Shown piece by piece: positions 30,830 to 35,847 of a stretch of 35,847 bases of DNA. Location: the NCBI GenBank assembly GCA_015680685.1, contig MNCI01006882.1, positions 270,004 to 305,850 on the forward strand. Direction: 5' to 3'. The notes beneath the pieces are model-generated. The model was given only the letters and a program-made list of their open reading frames with translations, searched no databases and was not told where the DNA came from. The stretch comes from Gnetum montanum. Taxonomy: Eukaryota; Streptophyta; Gnetopsida; Gnetales; Gnetaceae. Each line of letters opens with the position of its first letter. Within the stretch, counting starts at the first letter, position 1. The position numbers and the translations under genes were made by a program.

Positions 30830-31868
30830 TTTGTGTCATTCTTCACCTCTTCTTCACTTTATTCTCCATCATCCCAACTTGTGTAGAAGTTAGTCTTTTT
30901 CATCTCTAAATCACATCTGTCCCTCCATTGCAACCTATCATTACTAGGACATTCAAAGGTCACATGGCCTCTTCCACCACAAACCCAACATTCTATTAAA
31001 GAAGAATCAAAATTATAACTTGAAAATTTTTTACCTCTTTCTTACCTTTGAATTGATTGGGTCTTTGTTGATTGGAGCTCGTACTCCTTTTTACCATAAA
31101 ATTTTGCAGCCTTCTTGAGAGAAGAGCTATTTCTTCTTTGTTATTCTCATCTTGATTAATAGGTTCTTTTTCCTTGGAAGCAAATTTTAGAGTAATGTAT
31201 TTTTCTTTTATTTCTCCTTCACTTATGAGGTTCATTTCATAAGCAATAAGAGCACTTTTAAGCTCTTCATATTTTGGAACTAAAAAGTCTCTAATCTCCT
31301 CCATGGTTGTAACCTTTGGTCTAAATTCAATTTGTAGAGCCCTAATCATTTTTGTTATTACATCACTTTTAGGCAAGTCCTTGCTTATGCCCCTGATTGC
31401 CATAACTAGATTGTTTGCCCTAGAGAAATAACCCTTTATTTTCTCACCTTCTCTCATTCTAAGTTTATCATACTCACTTTACAAGACTAAAAGTTTAGAT
31501 TGCTTAAATATCGATGTTCACTCATAAGTAGCCTCTAAAGTTTCCCCTTACATCCAGCTACTCTATTAAATTCATATTTATTCAATGGATAATTTAAATA
31601 ATTTTTTTCCTAAGAGTCATGCATAAACTTATCTCTTTCTTTTTGCATCCCCTTACTTTGAGGCTTGATGGCCTTTGTTGGGCTGTCAACAAGTAGTGTG
31701 TAGCCTTCAAGGATGGACTTCCATACTTCAAACTCCATAGACTTGAAGAAGCCTTGCATCCTTATCTTCTAATAGACAAAGTCTAACTCATTGAACTTTG
31801 GTGGCTTTATGTAAGATGTCCCCTCAATAGTTCCCTCTTAAATTTAATGTTAAAAGAAAGAGTACCAA
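30830..31868 (-). pseudogene. Element D gag, Ty1/copia (UBN2 type)
   Basis: Minus-strand gag of a Ty1/copia element. 30996-31457 (153 codons) reads EYDKLRMREGEKIKGYFSRA, NNLVMAIRGISKDLPKSDVI, TKMIRALQIEFRPKVTTMEE and LSRRLQNFMVKRS, the UBN2 / gag-polypeptide pattern. Upstream (31460-31850) the N-terminal part is broken by stops but holds KFNELDFVYQKIRMQGFFKS-like and MEFEVWKSILEGYTLLVDSP segments. A CCHC knuckle follows. The stop before EYDKLRM is TAA where CAA (Gln) is usual. The rest of a copia polyprotein (protease, integrase, RT) is missing; at about 30.8 kb the sequence becomes element C. Confidence 0.85.
30930..30992 (-). pseudogene. Element D CCHC zinc knuckle
   Basis: Minus strand ECWVCGGRGHVTFECPSN: a perfect C-x2-C-x4-H-x4-C RNA-binding knuckle in a different frame from the UBN2 ORF, so a frameshift lies between. 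It is followed by LQWRDRCDLEMKK and the acidic tail SWDDGE typical of copia gag ends. Confidence 0.85.
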
Positions 31869-31880
31869 GCTCTGATACCA
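31869..31880 (-). other. Element D primer-binding site (initiator tRNA-Met)
   Basis: Minus strand TGGTATCAGAGC, the classic copia primer site complementary to the 3' end of initiator tRNA-Met. It lies two bases from the LTR end. Confidence 0.92.
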
Positions 31881-31882
31881 CT

Positions 31883-33122
31883 TGAGGATCGAGAACTTAA
31901 AAGGGGAGGATGAATAAGTTTCCCAATAAAAATTGATCAGCCAAAAAAACCATATCCAAATTTAATATGGTTTCCCAACTTGGATAGTCCACACTCAAAG
32001 GGTAGATTCCGTTCACACCTCAAGACTTTGTTTCTCTAAAATGTGCTTTGAAGGATACCACACCCTATACAATCTTTAAGCTTCACTTCAAAGTGTTTCA
32101 TTGCTACAAAACCACTCAACCCCACAAGGTCCTAATAAGCTTAGAATGTGGTTTCAAGGATCCCACAACCTTTACAAAATTGAGCTCTGCTCCAAAGTAT
32201 TTTGATGTTATGTAAACACTCAATCTCGAAAGATCCTGACAAGCTCAATTACAATGCCTTCTCACAAGAAGCACATGAACCCCAGTAGGGTAACAAGAGA
32301 GAAACAAAAACACAAGGAAGGAGTGTAACTTAAATTTACAAATCCCTATACTTTGAAGCATAATTCTATAATCAAGAAAATGATATAACAGATGAAGTAC
32401 AAAAGTATAATTAAATAGAATGCACAATGATCACTTTGATGTTGATAATTCTTCTTCTTTTCCCAAGAATTTGATATTTTCTTATAGCCTTGGAGTTTTC
32501 AAAATCACCTCAAAATTCATGTAATGGTCATCTAATGGCTAATGTATATGTCTCGTTCAAAATTGGGGCATCTCTCTAAAATTAACTTCAATTCTAGGGA
32601 GATGTCTCCTCTGAAAGTGGGATGTCTCCATGGAGATGACTTCTCTAAAAAGGATACAACATCCCCTATTTTTTGGAGACGTCTTCTAAGAATGCACTCT
32701 ACTTCAACCAAGATGTCTTCTACTTCTTGGAGATATATTCTCAACTTTTGAACTTTGATTACTAAGGCTTCTTCTTACTAATTTAGCTTCCTCTCAATTT
32801 CTGGAGCATCTTTATTTCACTTATCGTCTTTATACTTATCCATGCTTTCTTGAGTCCTTGTAATCTTCACTTTTACATATCTTTGTAAATCTCATTTCTT
32901 GAGTTCTCATTCATGCCTTGCAATATCATCATATTCCACAACATTCTATGTTCTCCATTTTTCTTAAGGTTTTTACATATCAAAAGGTTAACAAAAGTCA
33001 TGTCATGTCTATATTTGGACTTGGGAGGGCTAAAAATATCATGGTAACTACCAAATTTGGCATTTTCATGGGTTTTTGTTAAGGTATAACCTTAACTACG
33101 CTGAAACCATCTACCCCCAACA
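31883..33122 (-). mobile_element. Element D 5' LTR (Ty1/copia)
   Basis: 1240 bases. Minus strand begins TGTTGGGGGTAGATGG at 33122 and ends CTCGATCCTCA at 31883, adjacent to the primer site. It has TG...CA ends. Plus strand 32525-32745 carries repeated GATGTCT and GGAGAT words. The short frame 32542-32751 inside it is not a gene. No partner LTR is in the window. Confidence 0.85.
32570..32735. repeat. Quasi-palindromic GGAGATGTCTCC-type motifs in the D LTR
   Basis: Words such as gagatgtctcc, gggatgtctcc, ggagatgac, ggagacgtct, aagatgtcttc and cttggagat recur every 20-40 bases. Each is close to a palindrome (GGAGAtGTCTCC). Similar in style, not in sequence, to the GATATC arrays of the gypsy LTRs. 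Confidence 0.65.
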
Positions 33123-33900
33123 TTTTTGGTGTTTGATTTTCATCTTCCAAGTAAAACCCAACGTGTGAGAGTTTCCACTTTTACATGGAGCTAGTGTTGG
33201 AGTGGATGAGGGTTTCATTCTTCAAACAATTCTAGTGTTTCCCCACTAATTTTAACATTGTTCCCATGAGGCCAACATAAAAGGGTGAAGCCAATGTGAT
33301 TGGTAAAGTTTGTTTACTATTTTTGGTATGTGGAGTGGTTTTGGTGACCTAGGTGCACCAAAACTTAGTAGAAATAGATAACCATGTTGGAAATCATGGC
33401 CTGCCACACCTCCAAATCAAGCCACTTGGTAAGTAATCATGGTAGAAATTTGTAGTCAAAAACCAAGAACCATGAGATCTATAAATGCCAACCTCAATCA
33501 CTTTGAACAAGTTCCACCATTTTTTTTAACATAGTTTAACTTCACACCTTAGCAACCTTAAGCACTTGAGACCTTTGGCATTCTACAAGACTTTTTGGTG
33601 AATTTGTGACTACCTAAGCATTAGAAACTCTCACCGTAGCACCATTGCAACACCAGAAAGTCAAGAAATAACTTCATCTCCTTTGCACCAATGTTGTACA
33701 TACCTTACCCCCTTATGATCCATGTTGTAAATCTTAGCTAAAAGATATAAGTTTTTATGATTGAAGTTAGGAAGGACCTTGATAATGAGGCTAACTGCAA
33801 ATCACAACCTACTGGCTTCAACAAGCTTCAAGCTTCATTCAAGAAACTCCTTGTACATTCAAGCACAAAATTTATACACATCCGAACTCTGCAAGTAGAG
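33123..33900. other. Unassigned repeat-like sequence
   Basis: No ORF. A TATA-like atctataaatgcc lies near 33478-33490 and a TG start (tgttggaaatcatggcc) near 33388, so part of it could be an old LTR, but no matching end or primer site is visible. Confidence 0.3.
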
Positions 33901-33914
33901 TAAAAGCCTTATTT

Positions 33915-35450
33915 GATTTAAATGGTTCTACAAAAATGCTCTATAAGCAAGCTCAAAAGAAACTTTGAATACTTGCCTACACCATGTTGAGTTAGATATT
34001 ATGGTAGAAACCTTAAAACAAAGTTTTGTTCTATGAATCAAAGATGGCTCTATAAGTTCCTACTTTGACTAATTAGCAACTAAAATAATGTCATGTGTCA
34101 CAATACGAAAAATTGATTACATGGTTTGTAGAATCAAAATTTGGTTCTACAAGCCAATACAAAAATTGGCCTTACCGAGTCAACTTGTAGAGGAAGCTCA
34201 TAGAACAAAAAAAAAATTCCTCTACGTAGTGGTTCTACAAAAAAAAATATAAAATAATGACTAAAATTTACATTGAAAGCCTTGAAAAGATATTTGAAAA
34301 TTGCTTCTTTGTTAAGTAGTTTTATAACCAGTACTCGTAGAAGCAACATTTGGTTCCACAAGAAAGAGCTAAAATAGTTCTACAAGCCATGTCATGATCT
34401 AAAGACAGAATATAGGAAGATGTAATAGTAGTAGAACCAAAATGATAAGCTAAAATGATTTTGCCACATCAACTATCTTGTAGAACAAATCTATAGAACC
34501 TAAACTTGGCTCTATGAATAGGTTTTGGTTCTACCATATCACCTTTTGCAATAAGGACTCATGAAACCAAATATGAGCTTACTTTTAAGTATGCCATGTA
34601 AGCTTGAAACCTAATAAGCATATCCAAAAGGATTTATGGGAAAACCCTACCATGTCAAACTTTATGGTGCAGGTTTGTAGAACTAAGAAGTGTTTTATGA
34701 AATGGTCTTACAAACGAAAATACTAAACTAGATAATGCATCAAATGGCTCTACCACGTAAGCTTTTCAATTAGCCCTAGTTTTTAGAATAAAAATTAGGT
34801 TCTAAAAAGAGAACCAAATTTAATTCTACAAGAGAGCACCTAATTGATTCTACCATAAGCTCTTTCATAGAATGAGTTCATAGAATTAAGAAGTAGTTCT
34901 ATGAACCAATGTTTAAGTTGGTTCTACAAACCACATCAGTCCCTTCAAAGAATAAATTTATAGAACAAAAATTTTCTTCTACAATGAGATCACTCTTAAG
35001 CTCAACTATGTTAGCATCAAAAAGTCAATAATTTCATAAAGCCAAAAGAATCATTTCTAAAATGGGCCCATAAGATACCTTACCACATCAACTTTTAAGT
35101 AGTATGATTTCATAGAACCAAAAAGTGGTTCTATGAAATGGTTCTATAAGCAAGAGATAAATGTCTCAATAAGCCATTTCAAATTAAATATAGTTTATAT
35201 TGGACCCATTAAAAGTTATAAATTGCACACATGCATATTATACTTTTAATTCAACTCAACAAGTTATGAAGTAGAGCCAAAAGAATATGACATAGCATAT
35301 AGGATTGAAAATTGTTTCTACAAAGAAGCATGAACACAGTCTACCACATCATCTCCTTTGTAGAATGAATTTGTAGAACACAAAAATAGTCCTATGAATA
35401 AGATCTGAAATGGCTCTATGAATAAATTTTGAAAGCTACCTTTGAGAATA
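33915..35450. repeat. Degenerate hairpin-forming tandem repeat
   Basis: About 1.5 kb in which GGTTCTA(C/T)(A/G)A, its complement TAGAACC, and CCACATCAACTTTTGTAG-like words recur irregularly, usually 75-160 bases apart. Several units fold: 35107-35120 and 35126-35139 are perfect 14-base complements with a five-base loop; 34876-34885 and 34897-34906 are perfect 10-base complements. Other copies (34127-34148, 34188-34245, 34485-34515) are decayed versions. No ORF of interest. Confidence 0.8.
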
Positions 35451-35471
35451 CTTTGCCAAGTCAATACAGGT

Positions 35472-35847
35472 TGATGAGTGGTGAGGTACCCCTACACTCA
35501 ACCATACGAATACAAGCGTTACATGCATGATCCGGTCAAATTCCATAGACTAAGTGCCGACACACCTCATAGAACACTTAAGGTTAATCATTCGTTGTCT
35601 TCCCAGACTTACTTGTATTTGTCACGGTTGTATGGTTAAGTAAGTCTAAGGTACATGATTTTTATGTCTTGTTTTATCTCCTATGCTAATGAGGTGAAGG
35701 GTGAAGAGACTAATTAACTAACTTTAACTAACTAACTAAGCCTTAATTAACCTAGCATCAGCATCTGTTCCCACTTATCGTTCACACCCTAAACCAATGC
35801 AACCTTGGTTACCAAACGCTATTCGTTACTGGGATCACCAAGTGTAA
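35472..35847 (-). mobile_element. Element E LTR end (partial, runs off window end)
   Basis: Reverse LTR fragment beginning (plus strand) TGATGAGTGGTGAGG. Its reverse complement matches the last 375 bases of the element B LTRs closely, including the TTAGTTAGTTAAAGTTAG block and GGTTGAGTGTAGGGGTACC. No primer site flanks the end at 35472, so this is a 3' LTR or solo LTR in minus orientation. Confidence 0.88.

Noticed and set aside
32542-32751. 69-codon frame and its 70-codon antisense partner
   Set aside because: Both lie inside the copia LTR and arise from the motif repeats.
33388-33900. Another LTR starting TGTTGGAAATC
   Set aside because: Only a TG start and a TATA-like word are visible; no end, partner or primer site.

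Overview
This is a seed-plant nuclear window, most likely from a gymnosperm such as a conifer. The evidence is one compact intron-containing plant haemoglobin gene standing alone among old, decayed LTR retrotransposons, with a LINE remnant and a DNA-transposon relic. Species cannot be read from the sequence. There is no sign of bacterial gene organisation. Most open frames are short fragments of dead transposon genes or shadows.

Layout. 1-2501: a reverse-strand gag-only LTR element (A) with two LTRs of different subfamilies. 2627-4224: decayed gag and protease of a plus-strand Ty3/gypsy element (F), cut at 4225 by the 5' LTR (4225-5184) and leader of another element (G). About 6980-7790: the tail of a LINE-like element with an RT zinc-binding domain. 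8012-9418: a four-exon haemoglobin (phytoglobin) gene, 158 residues, with distal and proximal haem histidines; its first intron appears to use a GC donor. 9540-9840: a repeated 3' flank. 9840-16563: AT-rich intergenic DNA holding a tRNA-derived SINE-like piece, a relic of a Merlin/IS1595-type DDE transposase (11144-11928), a 600-bp direct repeat, and a 372-bp tandem duplication. 16564-22708: a complete plus-strand LTR element (B) with tRNA-Asp-type primer site, gag and protease but no RT, RNase H or integrase. 23349-30.8 kb: a reverse-strand relative (C) that still carries protease, RT, RNase H and integrase in pseudogene form. At about 30.8 kb it joins, in the same orientation, the gag, primer site and LTR of a Ty1/copia element (D, to 33122). 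33.9-35.45 kb: a degenerate hairpin-forming repeat. 35472-end: a reverse LTR (E) of the B family.

How the parts relate. B looks like a deletion derivative of the C lineage: the two share protease, the 3' non-coding region and polypurine tract, and B lacks exactly the RT-integrase block. A, B and G share a primer site matching tRNA-Asp. Several LTRs carry, just upstream of their TATA box, a short array of a palindromic or quasi-palindromic motif (CGCGATATCGCG in B and the A 3' LTR). The haemoglobin gene is the only locus that looks functional; it would make a cytosolic/nuclear haem protein that binds oxygen and scavenges nitric oxide under low oxygen.

All identifications come from reading translations and repeats by eye; no database search was run.
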